Assembly: GCF_019100495.1 (NCBI RefSeq)
Contig: NZ_JAHRVA010000001.1
Span: forward strand, 186,001 to 250,000
Length of the DNA: 64,000 bases
From: Falsochrobactrum tianjinense
Lineage (GTDB): Bacteria; Pseudomonadota; Alphaproteobacteria; Rhizobiales; Rhizobiaceae
Direction of reading: 5' to 3'
The translations under genes were made by a program, and so were the position numbers. Positions 18,521 to 28,565 of the stretch are shown here, in pieces (position 1 is the stretch's first letter; each line of letters opens with the position of its first letter). The notes beneath the pieces are model-generated. The model saw only the letters and a program-made list of their open reading frames with translations. It was not told where the DNA came from and did not search any database.

Positions 18521-19847
18521 AAACCGGCGGCGTACCGTTTTCCGCCAGAACTTCGCCTGCCAGATAAAGCGAGCCGCCGATCAGAATGCGCGGCGGCGCT
18601 TCGTCATGCGCCCATGTATCGCGCAGGATTTTCAGCGCATTGGCCACTGAATGCACCGGCTCCGCCGATAATCCTGCTTTCTGCGCGCTCAACGCCAGTT
18701 CGGCATTGGGAATGCCGGCTTCACTGGCAGAGACCGGCACGGTAAAGACGTGCCGTGCCATGCCGGTAAAGGCTTCGAAATAGCCAACCGGGTCCTTGGT
18801 GTTGATCATGCCGGTAATGAGGAAAAGCGGTCGCGTGGAGCGTTCTTCAAGATCGCCGAGGGCTTCGGCGATCACGACGCCCGCACCTGGATTATGTCCG
18901 CCATCGAGCCAGACTTCCGAGGCGGGGGGCGCGAGATCGACAAGGGCGCCATGGGTGAGCCGCTGCATACGTGCGGGCCAGTCCACGACCATCAATGCTT
19001 TTTCCGCCGCCTTTTCGGTAATCGTGAAACCGGCCATCTGCACGGTTTCGATTGCCGCTGCGGCATTGGCTAGCTGATGGCGTCCGGGCAGGCGCGGCAA
19101 GGGCAGATCGATCAATCCGTCTTCATTCTGGAATACCATCCGACCATGTTCCTCGAATGCGAGGAAATCCTGCCCATAGATCGAGATCGGGCAATTGAGA
19201 CGGTCGGCGGTGGAAGCCAGCACTTCGCGCGCCGCATCAAAGAACTGGAAGCCCACCACGACCGGGCAGCCTTCTTTAATGATCCCGGCTTTTTCGATGG
19301 CGATCAGTTCCACCTTGTCGCCGAGATAAGCCTGATGATCGACCGAAATCGGCATGATGAGCGACGCGGCGGGCTCATCGATGACATTGGTGGCGTCGAA
19401 ACGCCCACCAAGCCCGACCTCCAGTATAACGACATCTGCAGGATGTTCGGAAAACAGCACGAAAGCGACGGCGGTAAGGATTTCAAAAACCGTTATATGC
19501 TGCCCGCCATTGGCTGCCTCGACGCGCTCGATGGCGTCTGCCAGAACGTCGTCGGAAACAAACTTGCCGCCAGTCTTTGAAGCGAGACGATAGCGTTCAT
19601 GCCAGTTGACCAAATGTGGCGAAGTATGGACGTGCACGGTCAAGCCGCTGGCTTCCAGAATCGCGCGGCAGAAGGCGCTGGCCGATCCCTTGCCGTTGGT
19701 TCCGGCAATATGGATGACGGGTGGCAGTTTGAGATGCGGATTGCCGAGCTTTTCCAAAAGATCGCGAATGCGGTCCAGTGAAAGGTCAAAGCCTTTTGGA
19801 TGCAATCGCATCAGCCGTTCGATGACGGCATCCGCTTTTCCTGCCAC
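18519..19847 (-). CDS. folC: Bifunctional folylpolyglutamate / dihydrofolate synthase
   Basis: Protein of 442 residues beginning at a GTG (19845-19847). The ATP-binding loop HIAGTNGKGSASAF is at about 46-58, and the ligase motifs ILEVGLGGRFDATNV and LDGGHNPGAG follow in Mur-ligase order. It adds glutamate to dihydropteroate and to folates in the cytoplasm. It begins 2 bp after the accD stop, continuing the trpFBA-accD-folC run typical of Rhizobiales. Confidence 0.95.
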   Translation of the reverse strand: MAGKADAVIERLMRLHPKGFDLSLDRIRDLLEKLGNPHLKLPPVIHIAGTNGKGSASAFCRAILEASGLTVHVHTSPHLVNWHERYRLASKTGGKFVSDDVLADAIERVEAANGGQHITVFEILTAVAFVLFSEHPADVVILEVGLGGRFDATNVIDEPAASLIMPISVDHQAYLGDKVELIAIEKAGIIKEGCPVVVGFQFFDAAREVLASTADRLNCPISIYGQDFLAFEEHGRMVFQNEDGLIDLPLPRLPGRHQLANAAAAIETVQMAGFTITEKAAEKALMVVDWPARMQRLTHGALVDLAPPASEVWLDGGHNPGAGVVIAEALGDLEERSTRPLFLITGMINTKDPVGYFEAFTGMARHVFTVPVSASEAGIPNAELALSAQKAGLSAEPVHSVANALKILRDTWAHDEAPPRILIGGSLYLAGEVLAENGTPPV

Positions 19848-19849
19848 GA

Positions 19850-20761
19850 TTATGCCGCCTTGCTGTCAGCTTCGGACTGTTCAGGCGCAGGTTCAGGCAT
19901 ATCGGTATTGGCGGGCTGCCGTGTCATGATCTTGAGCAGGCGCGCAATGGTTTCCTTCAGCTCAAGCCGTGAGATGACCATATCCACCATGCCGTGCTCC
20001 ATCAGATATTCGGCGCTCTGGAAGCCTTCGGGCAGCTTCTCGCGAATGGTCTGCTCGATCACGCGCGGTCCGGCAAAGCCGATCAGCGCGCCCGGTTCGG
20101 CAATATGGATATCGCCCAGCATGGCATAGGATGCGGTAACGCCGCCCGTGGTCGGATTGGTGAGAACGACGATATAGGGCAGCCCCGCTTCTTTCAGCAT
20201 TTCCACGGCAACGGTGGTGCGCGGAAGCTGCATGAGCGACAGAATGCCTTCCTGCATGCGCGCGCCGCCCGATGCTGAAAACAGTACCAGCGGACGCTTG
20301 AGTTCGATGGCTTTTTCAAAGCCCTGAATGATGGCTTCGCCTGCGCCCATGCCGAGCGAACCGCCCATGAAGCTGAAATCCTGCACGGTGGCGACGATGG
20401 GCAGGCCCTCGATGGTGCCAAGTCCGTTGATGATGGCGTCATCCATGCCGGTGCGGGCACGATAATCCTTGAGACGGTCGATATATTTCTTCTCGTCGCG
20501 GAATTTCAGCGGATCAACCGGAACTTTCGGCGTTTCCAGCGTCGTATACTCGCCATTGTCGAAGAAGAAGCGCAAACGGTCCTTGCCCTTGATGCGCATG
20601 TGATGGCCCGAAGAGGGGATCACGAACTGATTGCTCTCAAGGTCTTTGTGGAACACCATTTCGCCGGTCGAGGGATCCTTGATCCAGAGATTTTCTGGCA
20701 TCTCGCGCCGTCCGAGCATCGAATTGATCTTCGGGCGGACGTAATTGGTGATCCAGTTCAT
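19850..20761 (-). CDS. accD: Acetyl-CoA carboxylase carboxyltransferase subunit beta
   Basis: Protein of 303 residues, the beta subunit of the carboxyltransferase that transfers CO2 from biotin to acetyl-CoA to make malonyl-CoA. The crotonase-fold core is clear ([41 protein letters not shown]). The N-terminal zinc ribbon of E. coli AccD needs four cysteines; here the matching segment reads [16 protein letters not shown] and has none. The ATG is at 20761. It sits between trpA and folC. Confidence 0.96.
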   Translation of the reverse strand: MNWITNYVRPKINSMLGRREMPENLWIKDPSTGEMVFHKDLESNQFVIPSSGHHMRIKGKDRLRFFFDNGEYTTLETPKVPVDPLKFRDEKKYIDRLKDYRARTGMDDAIINGLGTIEGLPIVATVQDFSFMGGSLGMGAGEAIIQGFEKAIELKRPLVLFSASGGARMQEGILSLMQLPRTTVAVEMLKEAGLPYIVVLTNPTTGGVTASYAMLGDIHIAEPGALIGFAGPRVIEQTIREKLPEGFQSAEYLMEHGMVDMVISRLELKETIARLLKIMTRQPANTDMPEPAPEQSEADSKAA

Positions 20762-20813
20762 GACGTTTGGTCCCGTTTCTTGTTCTACAGTGTTCGCTGC
20801 TTAAATGGCCGAT

Positions 20814-21653
20814 TTATTGGGCAGCTTCAAGGCGCGTCGCGCGAATGCTCTGCGCGAGCGCGCTCACAAGCTTGCTTGCTTCGGCGACAGGATCGCCCTT
20901 CGCCTTGCCATCCAGACCCAGTTCTCCGGCAACCGCATTGACGATTGCCGTGCCCACCACAACGCCGTCAGCCGCTGCACCAATGGCTGCGGCCTGTTCG
21001 GGCGTTTTGACCCCAAAGCCGACGCAGATCGGCAATTGCGTGCTTTTCTTGATGCGGCGCACCGCATCGGCGACGGTGGACGTATCGGCAATGGCCGAGC
21101 CGGTAATGCCGTTCATCGATACGTAATAGACGAAGCCGGAGGAATTGTGCAGCACCTTGGGCAGACGCTTGTCATCGGTGGTTGGCGTGGTCAGGCGGAT
21201 GAAGCTGATGCCTGCTTCCATGGCCGGAATGCAAAGTTCCTTGTCCATTTCCGATGGCAGGTCGACGACGATAAACCCGTCAATACCCGATGCCTTCGCA
21301 TCGGCGAGAAAGCGCTCAACGCCGTAAATATAGATCGGATTGTAATAGCCCATCAGGACGATGGGCGTGGTGTCGTCCTGTTCGCGAAAATCGGCAGCCA
21401 TTCTAAGCGTCTTGACCAGCGTCTGTCCGGCCTTCAGCGAGCGCAGGCCAGCGGCCTGAATGGCCGGGCCGTCGGCCATCGGATCGGAGAAGGGCATGCC
21501 AAGCTCGATCACGTCCGCGCCTGCCTTGGGCAGCGCCTTCATCACTTCAAGTGAGGTCTGGTAATCGGGGTCGCCGCCCATGAAATAGGTGACAAGCGCC
21601 GGGCGTCCTTCGGATTTCAACTGAGCGAATTTGGTGTCGATACGGGTGGTCAT
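20814..21653 (-). CDS. trpA: Tryptophan synthase alpha chain
   Basis: TIM-barrel protein of 279 residues that cleaves indole-3-glycerol phosphate to indole, which is channelled to TrpB. The catalytic Glu in [11 protein letters not shown] and the Asp in GFIVVDLP are present, as is the phosphate-binding region [14 protein letters not shown] 21653 is chosen because GAGGGA lies 7 nt upstream; the ATG at 21659 is too close to that site. It follows trpB by 11 bp. Confidence 0.97.
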   Translation of the reverse strand: MTTRIDTKFAQLKSEGRPALVTYFMGGDPDYQTSLEVMKALPKAGADVIELGMPFSDPMADGPAIQAAGLRSLKAGQTLVKTLRMAADFREQDDTTPIVLMGYYNPIYIYGVERFLADAKASGIDGFIVVDLPSEMDKELCIPAMEAGISFIRLTTPTTDDKRLPKVLHNSSGFVYYVSMNGITGSAIADTSTVADAVRRIKKSTQLPICVGFGVKTPEQAAAIGAAADGVVVGTAIVNAVAGELGLDGKAKGDPVAEASKLVSALAQSIRATRLEAAQ

Positions 21654-21664
21654 ACTCATGTCCC

Positions 21665-23604
<1,940 letters not shown>

Positions 23605-23672
23605 GGCATTCCCGTCGCATAAATCGGGGCGCGACTCAAGCTGCTCACTCAAGCTGTTTTGGGGCTTCTGGC

Positions 23673-24299
23673 TTAATCACCGTCATAGCCCTGCACGATC
23701 AGGTAATCATACGCTTCCATGACCTCAAGGGGAACGGCTTGCGCGATCTGAAAACCTTTTGCCGGATATTCGAGAATGCGTTTTAGATCGCCGACCATTT
23801 CATGGGCCAGCATTTCAAATGTGTGGCTCTCGGTCGGCTGGTCCTCGAAAGGGGTAAGCGGCGCGTTGATGAAAGCCTTGGCTTCGGGCCATTGTCGCGC
23901 TGCTGCGGCCTGAACCCGGTGCTGGGTATGCGGTTTGGTCACAAAAATCACGCTGATCGCGCCTGGCCCAAGCTTTTCACGCGTGAACGAGATTTTCTCG
24001 CCAATATTGGTGGCGTTCGGTTCGATGATAACAGAACTTTCCGGCACGCCGCGTTCGATTGCGATTGCGGCGAAGGCTTCCGCTGCCGTGGTCTTGAAAA
24101 GCCCTTCCGTTCCGCTGCCGCCCTTGCCGGTGAAGAGAAGCGAAGGCGCCAGCCCTTCAAGATAAAGTTGCACGACGCGCTCCGCGACCCGCAGGTCATA
24201 GCTGCCAAATCCGACGATCACATCGGCCTTTTGAAGCGTATCGTAGATGCAATGGTAATCCCAAAGCACCTTTGCGGCGGTCTGAACGGAATGATTCAT
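23673..24299 (-). CDS. YdcF family protein (DUF218)
   Basis: Cytoplasmic protein of 208 residues, with no signal peptide. The segments VIVGFGSYDLRVAERVVQLY, LLFTGKGGSG and FVTKPHTQHR match the DUF218/YdcF fold, a Rossmann-like family that includes SanA and binds S-adenosylmethionine in E. coli YdcF. Its role is unknown. ATG 24299 overlaps the stop of the upstream metallopeptidase gene (ATGA), so the two are probably cotranslated. Confidence 0.75.
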   Translation of the reverse strand: MNHSVQTAAKVLWDYHCIYDTLQKADVIVGFGSYDLRVAERVVQLYLEGLAPSLLFTGKGGSGTEGLFKTTAAEAFAAIAIERGVPESSVIIEPNATNIGEKISFTREKLGPGAISVIFVTKPHTQHRVQAAAARQWPEAKAFINAPLTPFEDQPTESHTFEMLAHEMVGDLKRILEYPAKGFQIAQAVPLEVMEAYDYLIVQGYDGD

Positions 24300-25042
24300 G
24301 AAAAGTCGATAGCCTGTAATGCGCTGCCATTGCGCTTGAGCCACGCCTTGCACCGCTCGATATCGGGGCAAAGCTCCTGGCAGAGTTTCCAGAATTTCGG
24401 CCCGTGGTTCATCTCGATGAGATGCGCCACTTCATGGGCCACGAGATAGTTTATCACGGGCGGCGGCGCCATGCCGATGCGCCATGAAAAGGACAGAACG
24501 CCGTCCGAGGTGCAGGAGCCCCAGCGGCTTTTGGTATCCTTGAAGCGGATGGCCTTGGCCTTGCGCCCGACCGTTACCGTGTGCCGCGCGACGAGCGCTT
24601 CGATATCGCGTTTGACTTCGCCCTTGAGGTAATCGGCAACGCGGCGCGGCAGATGGGCCGCATCGCCATGAACCAGCAATATATTGCCGTCGAGCAAATC
24701 CACCGTTCCGCGCCCGGCCTGATGTGCGATGAGATGCGGCACGCCGCGAATGGGTATTTTCACACCGGTCCGGATGCCGGGCTGGTCGGGTAATTTCGCG
24801 ATCCGGCTTTCGAGCCAGCCTTCGTGGCGGTTAAGAAAGCTTTGCACTTCCCGCTCCGGCAATCCGGGCGGGATGGTGATGCGCAATCCCTTGCCACCCG
24901 CCTCAATACGCAGGGTCAGTCGCTTGGCGCGCGGATTCTCAAACACGCGCAACGGCAATTCACGACCGCCAACTGCGTGAACGCGTTCGCTTCTGACGGT
25001 CGCCGAACCAGCGGGGACGGAACGAAAAAAGGAAAAGCCCAT
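24296..25042 (-). CDS. YgjP/SprT-type zinc metallopeptidase (M48-like, DUF45)
   Basis: Protein of 248 residues. The zinc motif HEVAHLIEMNHGPKFW (HExxH plus a downstream His) and SRWGSCTSDGVLSFSWRI are diagnostic of the YgjP-like family. The ATG at 25042 (MGFSFFRS) is the first plausible start, although I see no good ribosome site; the frame stays open upstream to a TTG at 25099. Substrates of this family are not established. Confidence 0.85.
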   Translation of the reverse strand: MGFSFFRSVPAGSATVRSERVHAVGGRELPLRVFENPRAKRLTLRIEAGGKGLRITIPPGLPEREVQSFLNRHEGWLESRIAKLPDQPGIRTGVKIPIRGVPHLIAHQAGRGTVDLLDGNILLVHGDAAHLPRRVADYLKGEVKRDIEALVARHTVTVGRKAKAIRFKDTKSRWGSCTSDGVLSFSWRIGMAPPPVINYLVAHEVAHLIEMNHGPKFWKLCQELCPDIERCKAWLKRNGSALQAIDFS

Positions 25043-25098
25043 TATTAAAGAATAAGTGATTCGCGCAAAAAGCCAGTAAATTTTGCACAAGATCGACA

Positions 25099-25123
25099 AA
25101 CGGCGCGGATTAACCGCGCCGTT
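25099..25123 (-). terminator. Hairpin between the DUF2852 and YgjP genes
   Basis: AACGGCGCGG (25099-25108) pairs perfectly with CCGCGCCGTT (25114-25123). It sits just downstream of the minus-strand gene ending at 25151. The T tract on that strand is poor, so termination may be partial. Confidence 0.55.
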
Positions 25124-25150
25124 TCCGGTTTTTCACAACTGTTTCATCGA

Positions 25151-25606
25151 TCAATCATTGGTGAAGCCGTTCTTGTCGCCGTTAGTGCGAGTAGCGGGCG
25201 TCTTGTTTGCGTTGGCGCGCCGCTCGGCCATGAAGCGGTCGAACTCTTCCCTGTCGCGGGCGCGGCGAAGCTCGGCGGCATAGGCTTCGAATTCGGCGCG
25301 GGCTTCTTCGAGCTTGCGGCGTTCTTCCGCAAGACGCTCCAGCTCCTCGCGGCGCCAGTCGTCGAAAGCGGCATTGCCTGTGCCGCCGGCAAAGCCGAAG
25401 CTTTCATTCTTGCAGCAGCCGCGGAAAGAGCCGAAAACGGAATCGGTTTTCTCGTTCACGTTGCGCTTGAAACCTTCGAGGCGGTCGCCCCAGATGATAT
25501 AGGCCAGCATGGCGAGGCCAAGCGGCCAGAAAAAGATGAAGCCGAGCACCATCAGCGCAATCGTGGCTGGCGTCCATGCCGGGCGGATCAATGCGGAATT
25601 GGTCAT
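25151..25606 (-). CDS. DUF2852 membrane protein
   Basis: Protein of 151 residues with one long hydrophobic span (about 12-38, ALMVLGFIFFWPLGLAMLAY), a soluble stretch with CCKN, and an acidic/basic coiled-coil-like helix (about 80-125, rich in RREELERLAEE). This layout is that of the alphaproteobacterial DUF2852 family, which has no known function. The ribosome site GGAG lies inside a 20-bp tandem duplication just before the ATG. Confidence 0.8.
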   Translation of the reverse strand: MTNSALIRPAWTPATIALMVLGFIFFWPLGLAMLAYIIWGDRLEGFKRNVNEKTDSVFGSFRGCCKNESFGFAGGTGNAAFDDWRREELERLAEERRKLEEARAEFEAYAAELRRARDREEFDRFMAERRANANKTPATRTNGDKNGFTND

Positions 25607-25607
25607 T

Positions 25608-25642
25608 GGTCTACTCCGTAAAACGGGGGTCTACTCCGTAAA
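25608..25642. repeat. 20-bp tandem duplication at the DUF2852 start
   Basis: GGTCTACTCCGTAAA occurs at 25608-25622 and again at 25628-25642, a period of 20 bp with 15 identical bases. On the minus strand each copy carries ACGGAGTAGACC, so the Shine-Dalgarno region is duplicated. Confidence 0.85.
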
Positions 25643-25804
25643 TCAGGCCGACTTGCCGTCTGCGTCATACAGGACAGTCAAACTTGCGGCTTGATTTCGA
25701 CGTGGTAAAGCGATTGCGGCATTTCAAGAATGCCGCAAGTCGATTCCTGCCCGGCAAGGGCTAAACAATGCGATTTGCTGCAAATTTTTTTCGCATATTT
25801 TGGA

Positions 25805-26584
25805 TCATTCCGGAGGAGAAAGGCGCTCGGCCAGCCCTGAAACGGTGCGGACGAGCAGATCTAGGTCCTGTCCCCGCGAAAGCCGGTGGTCGCCATCGCG
25901 CACCAATGTCAGCGTCACATCATCGACCGGCAGGTGCTCGACCAGCGTCAAGGCGTGCCTATAGGGTACATCTTCATCTTGCATGCCTTGCAATATATGC
26001 ACCGGGCAGCCCGTCTCGATAATGCCCTTGAGGACGAGATTGTCGCGTCCGTCCTCGATGAGTGCGCGCGTATAGATATCGGGCTCGGGCGAATAATCCG
26101 ACGGCTCCTCGCAATAGCCTTTCTCGGAGAGGTCCTGCCTCTGACGCTCGCTCAGGCCCGGTTCTACGAGAAGGGCGGTGAAATCTGGAGCCGGGGCGAT
26201 CAGCACCATCCCTGCGAGGGCCTCGCCCTGTTTTTTCAGTTCCTGCGCCATGCGCATCGCGATCCAGCCGCCCATGGACGAGCCGACCAGAATCTGCGGC
26301 CCCTTTGCATAATGGCGATAGACGGTGAGGCTTTCGGTGAGCCAGCGCGAGATCGTCCCCTCGTTGAAATCGCCGCCCGATTCGCCATGCCCCGAATAGT
26401 CGAGGCGCAGCGCGCCATGGCCAGTCTCCCGCGCCCATTCATCGAGTGCAAGCGCCTTGGTGCCCAGCATGTCGGAGCGATAGCCGCCGAGCCAGACAAC
26501 GCCAGGTGCCTTGCTGCCGGGCCTGTGGCGCACGGCGATTTCAGCTCCGTCCACCTCGATAAATTCCGGCTGCTCTTCACTCAT
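25805..26584 (-). CDS. Alpha/beta hydrolase
   Basis: Protein of 259 residues. The nucleophile elbow GSSMGG, the strand-loop WLGGYRSDM that supplies the oxyanion hole, and a late GDHR histidine complete the catalytic set. LDYSGHGESGGDF is typical of the family. No signal peptide, so a cytoplasmic esterase or thioesterase of unknown substrate. CAGGAGATGG precedes ATG 26584. Confidence 0.85.
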   Translation of the reverse strand: MSEEQPEFIEVDGAEIAVRHRPGSKAPGVVWLGGYRSDMLGTKALALDEWARETGHGALRLDYSGHGESGGDFNEGTISRWLTESLTVYRHYAKGPQILVGSSMGGWIAMRMAQELKKQGEALAGMVLIAPAPDFTALLVEPGLSERQRQDLSEKGYCEEPSDYSPEPDIYTRALIEDGRDNLVLKGIIETGCPVHILQGMQDEDVPYRHALTLVEHLPVDDVTLTLVRDGDHRLSRGQDLDLLVRTVSGLAERLSPPE

Positions 26585-26897
26585 AGTCCATCTCCTGATT
26601 TTCGAGGGGGCCCTGTTCGCATTCATTTGTCATCCATGATTGCCATGTATGAGGAACCGGGAAAAGCCGTCGAAATAACCAATACCCTTGAAATGGAAAG
26701 AAATGTGGCCGATATGTCGCGTGTTACTCCCAAATGATTGCTTATCGTTCGGGGGTGATTTTCCTAATGAAAGATGCTATTGACTTTAGCGCTTGCTTGA
26801 CGACATTTCCGCGATCGACTGCGGTTTGATGGGGGATATGCCGTCGCGGCACCAAAATTGAATCGCATTTAATGTTAATAATCAGGAGATAACGACC
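26585..26897. other. Divergent intergenic region, hydrolase / infC
   Basis: A 313-bp gap holding the infC promoter and leader. TTGACT and CTTGAC boxes lie around 26770-26800, but I cannot assign a clear pair. The end carries CAGGAGATAACGACC directly before the AUU start of infC. No coding sequence seen. Confidence 0.45.
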
Positions 26898-27434
26898 ATT
26901 CGCCGACCGTTCAGAGCGATGCCGGTCCAGAAAGATGGACCGCGTTCCAACCGCGATATCCGGGTTCCCCGGGTTCAGCTCATTGATGCCGAGGGCCAGA
27001 ACCACGGCACCGTCTCGACTCAGGAAGCAATTGCGCTGGCGGAAGAAGCCGGCCTTGATCTCGTCGAGATCGTGCCGAATGCCGAGCCGCCCGTCTGCAA
27101 GATCGTAGATCTTGGCAAGCTGAAATATCAGAACCAGAAAAAAGCTTCCGAAGCACGCAAAAAGCAGAAAACGGTCGAAATCAAGGAAATCAAGATGCGA
27201 CCGAACATCGACACCCATGATTATGAGGTGAAGATGAGGGCTGCACTGCGTTTCTTCGATGAAGGCGACAAGGTCAAGTTCACACTGCGTTTCCGTGGGC
27301 GTGAAATGGCGCACCAGGAGCTTGGCATGAAGCTGCTTCAGCGCGTCAAGGAGGAGACGACCGAGATCGCGAAGGTGGAAGCCGAACCGAGGCTTGAAGG
27401 CCGCCAGATGATGATGGTACTGGCTCCGCGCTGA
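26898..27434 (+). CDS. infC: Translation initiation factor IF-3
   Basis: Protein of 178 residues starting at ATT (26898-26900), which is preceded by AGGAGATAACGACC. The product begins [18 protein letters not shown] and continues through the N-domain, a lysine-rich linker and the C-domain ([20 protein letters not shown] region). IF-3 binds the 30S subunit and rejects non-AUG starts; the AUU codon is the known means of autoregulation. The first ATG at 26919 would cut off seven conserved residues. It heads the infC-rpmI-rplT-pheST ribosomal region. Confidence 0.95.
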   Translation: MRRPFRAMPVQKDGPRSNRDIRVPRVQLIDAEGQNHGTVSTQEAIALAEEAGLDLVEIVPNAEPPVCKIVDLGKLKYQNQKKASEARKKQKTVEIKEIKMRPNIDTHDYEVKMRAALRFFDEGDKVKFTLRFRGREMAHQELGMKLLQRVKEETTEIAKVEAEPRLEGRQMMMVLAPR

Positions 27435-27462
27435 TCGCAGCAGCATGCAGAAAAGCGCTACG

Positions 27463-27490
27463 AAAGCCGCCTTCGGGCGGTTTTCTTTTA
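27463..27490 (+). terminator. Terminator of infC
   Basis: CCGCC (27467-27471) and GGCGG (27476-27480) around TTCG, extended by AAAG/TTTT pairing and followed by TTTTCTTTT. It separates infC from the rpmI promoter. Confidence 0.85.
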
Positions 27491-27516
27491 ATGGCCCGGA
27501 AATACGGATTCGGTTA

Positions 27517-27545
27517 TTGCTTTTTCTGGCCTTTGAGCCTATAAG
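27517..27545 (+). promoter_or_regulatory. Promoter of rpmI-rplT
   Basis: TTGCTT (27517-27522) and TATAAG (27540-27545) are spaced by exactly 17 bp, downstream of the infC terminator. Transcription from here would make a leader of about 170 nt containing several hairpins: AACCGCC with GGCGGTT enclosing GGCA/TGCC at about 27555-27590, GGAC/GGTCC at about 27598, and the repeat unit at 27663. Confidence 0.55.
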
Positions 27546-27662
27546 GCCGCGTTCGAACCGCCCGGCAGGGCATGCCGTGGCGGTTTCGTATGCTTTCCGG
27601 ACTTGGTCGGTCCGGGAGTGAAAACAAGGTTCTTTGTCTGTCCAAGCACAGGCCCCTTTCAA

Positions 27663-27698
27663 ACAAGAGGCGTGGAGTGCCGAAGGCACGACAGGGAC
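27663..27698 (+). repeat. Hairpin repeat unit A, rpmI leader
   Basis: Unit of the form CAAGAGGCGTGGAG-stem-CGACAGGGA. The stem is GTGCC-GAA-GGCAC. The same unit occurs twice before pheS. It lies about 20 nt before the rpmI start. Confidence 0.85.
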
Positions 27699-27719
27699 CA
27701 CAAAATTAGGAGTAGCAAA

Positions 27720-27920
27720 ATGCCCAAGATGAAGACCAAATCAGCCGCCAAGAAGCGGTTCAAGATCACTGCTACAGGCAAAGTCATGGCTGCCGCTGCT
27801 GGCAAGCGCCATGGTATGATCAAGCGCTCGAACAAGTTCATTCGCGATGCTCGCGGCACCACGGTGCTCGCCGATGCCGATGCGAAGATTGTGAAACAGT
27901 TCCTGCCCAACGGCCTCTAA
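27720..27920 (+). CDS. rpmI: 50S ribosomal protein L35
   Basis: Basic protein of 66 residues beginning [14 protein letters not shown], the invariant start of L35, and containing KRHGMIKRS. Large-subunit ribosomal protein. TTAGGAGTAG precedes the ATG at 27720. rplT follows after 28 bp, the conserved pairing. Confidence 0.98.
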   Translation: MPKMKTKSAAKKRFKITATGKVMAAAAGKRHGMIKRSNKFIRDARGTTVLADADAKIVKQFLPNGL

Positions 27921-27948
27921 GCCGTCTGTCCTTTAAGGAGATTATATT

Positions 27949-28353
27949 ATGGCACGCGTAAAACGCGGCGTGACGTCCCACGCCAAGCACAAAAAAGTTC
28001 TCGAACAGGCTGCCGGTTTCCGTGGTCGCCGCAAGAACACCATCCGCACCGCCAAGGCGGCAGTCGATCGCTCGAAGCAGTATGCTTACCGCGACCGCAA
28101 GAATCGCAAGCGTTCATTCCGCGCCCTGTGGATTCAGCGCATCAATGCGGCTGTCCGCGAACAGGGCTTGACCTATGGCCGTTTCATTGACGGTCTTTCC
28201 AAGGCTGGCATCGAGATTGACCGCAAGGTTCTGTCCGACATTGCAATCCACGAGCCGGAAGCATTCGGTGCGCTGGTTGCGTCGGCAAAGAAGGCGCTCG
28301 AATATCTCAAGAATACTGAGATGCCGAATGCTTTTGAAGGCGCTGTCCGTTAA
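27949..28353 (+). CDS. rplT: 50S ribosomal protein L20
   Basis: Basic protein of 134 residues with the L20 start [16 protein letters not shown] and the RNA-binding [16 protein letters not shown]. It is needed early in 50S assembly and, in E. coli and Bacillus, represses its own operon by binding the leader. TTTAAGGAG lies before ATG 27949. A terminator follows. Confidence 0.98.
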   Translation: MARVKRGVTSHAKHKKVLEQAAGFRGRRKNTIRTAKAAVDRSKQYAYRDRKNRKRSFRALWIQRINAAVREQGLTYGRFIDGLSKAGIEIDRKVLSDIAIHEPEAFGALVASAKKALEYLKNTEMPNAFEGAVR

Positions 28354-28389
28354 GCCAGCCCTTCCCGAAGTGACATTTTGAATTTTGGG

Positions 28390-28424
28390 AACCCGCGCTG
28401 GCTCGGCTGGCGCGGGTTTTTCTT
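28390..28424 (+). terminator. Terminator of rplT
   Basis: ACCCGCG (28391-28397) pairs with CGCGGGT (28411-28417), followed by TTTTTCTTT. Confidence 0.85.
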
Positions 28425-28481
28425 TCGTATCTGGCGGCCTCCGCAAATATCACCCATCAAGAGGCTCGAGTGGGAAGCTAA

Positions 28482-28558
28482 ACAAGAGGCGTGGAGTGCC
28501 GAAGGCACGACAGGGACTTAAATCAAGAGGCGTGGAGCGCCTTGGGCGCGACAGGGAT
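28482..28558 (+). repeat. Hairpin repeat units B and C, tandem, before pheS
   Basis: Two units with a 41-nt period. Unit B (28482-28518) has the stem GTGCC-GAA-GGCAC and matches unit A before rpmI. Unit C (28523-28558) has the stem GCGCC-TTG-GGCGC: a paired T-A to C-G change keeps the stem while the loop differs. A degenerate start of a further unit (CAAGAGGC) lies at 28458. Unit C ends in AGGGA (28553-28557), 8 nt before the pheS ATG, and is the only ribosome site there. Confidence 0.85.
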
Positions 28559-28565
28559 TTAAATA

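Noticed and set aside
27663-28558. Repeat units as a CRISPR array
   Set aside because: Only three units, two of them adjacent with a 41-nt period and no true spacers; no cas genes; units contain their own hairpin and a ribosome site.
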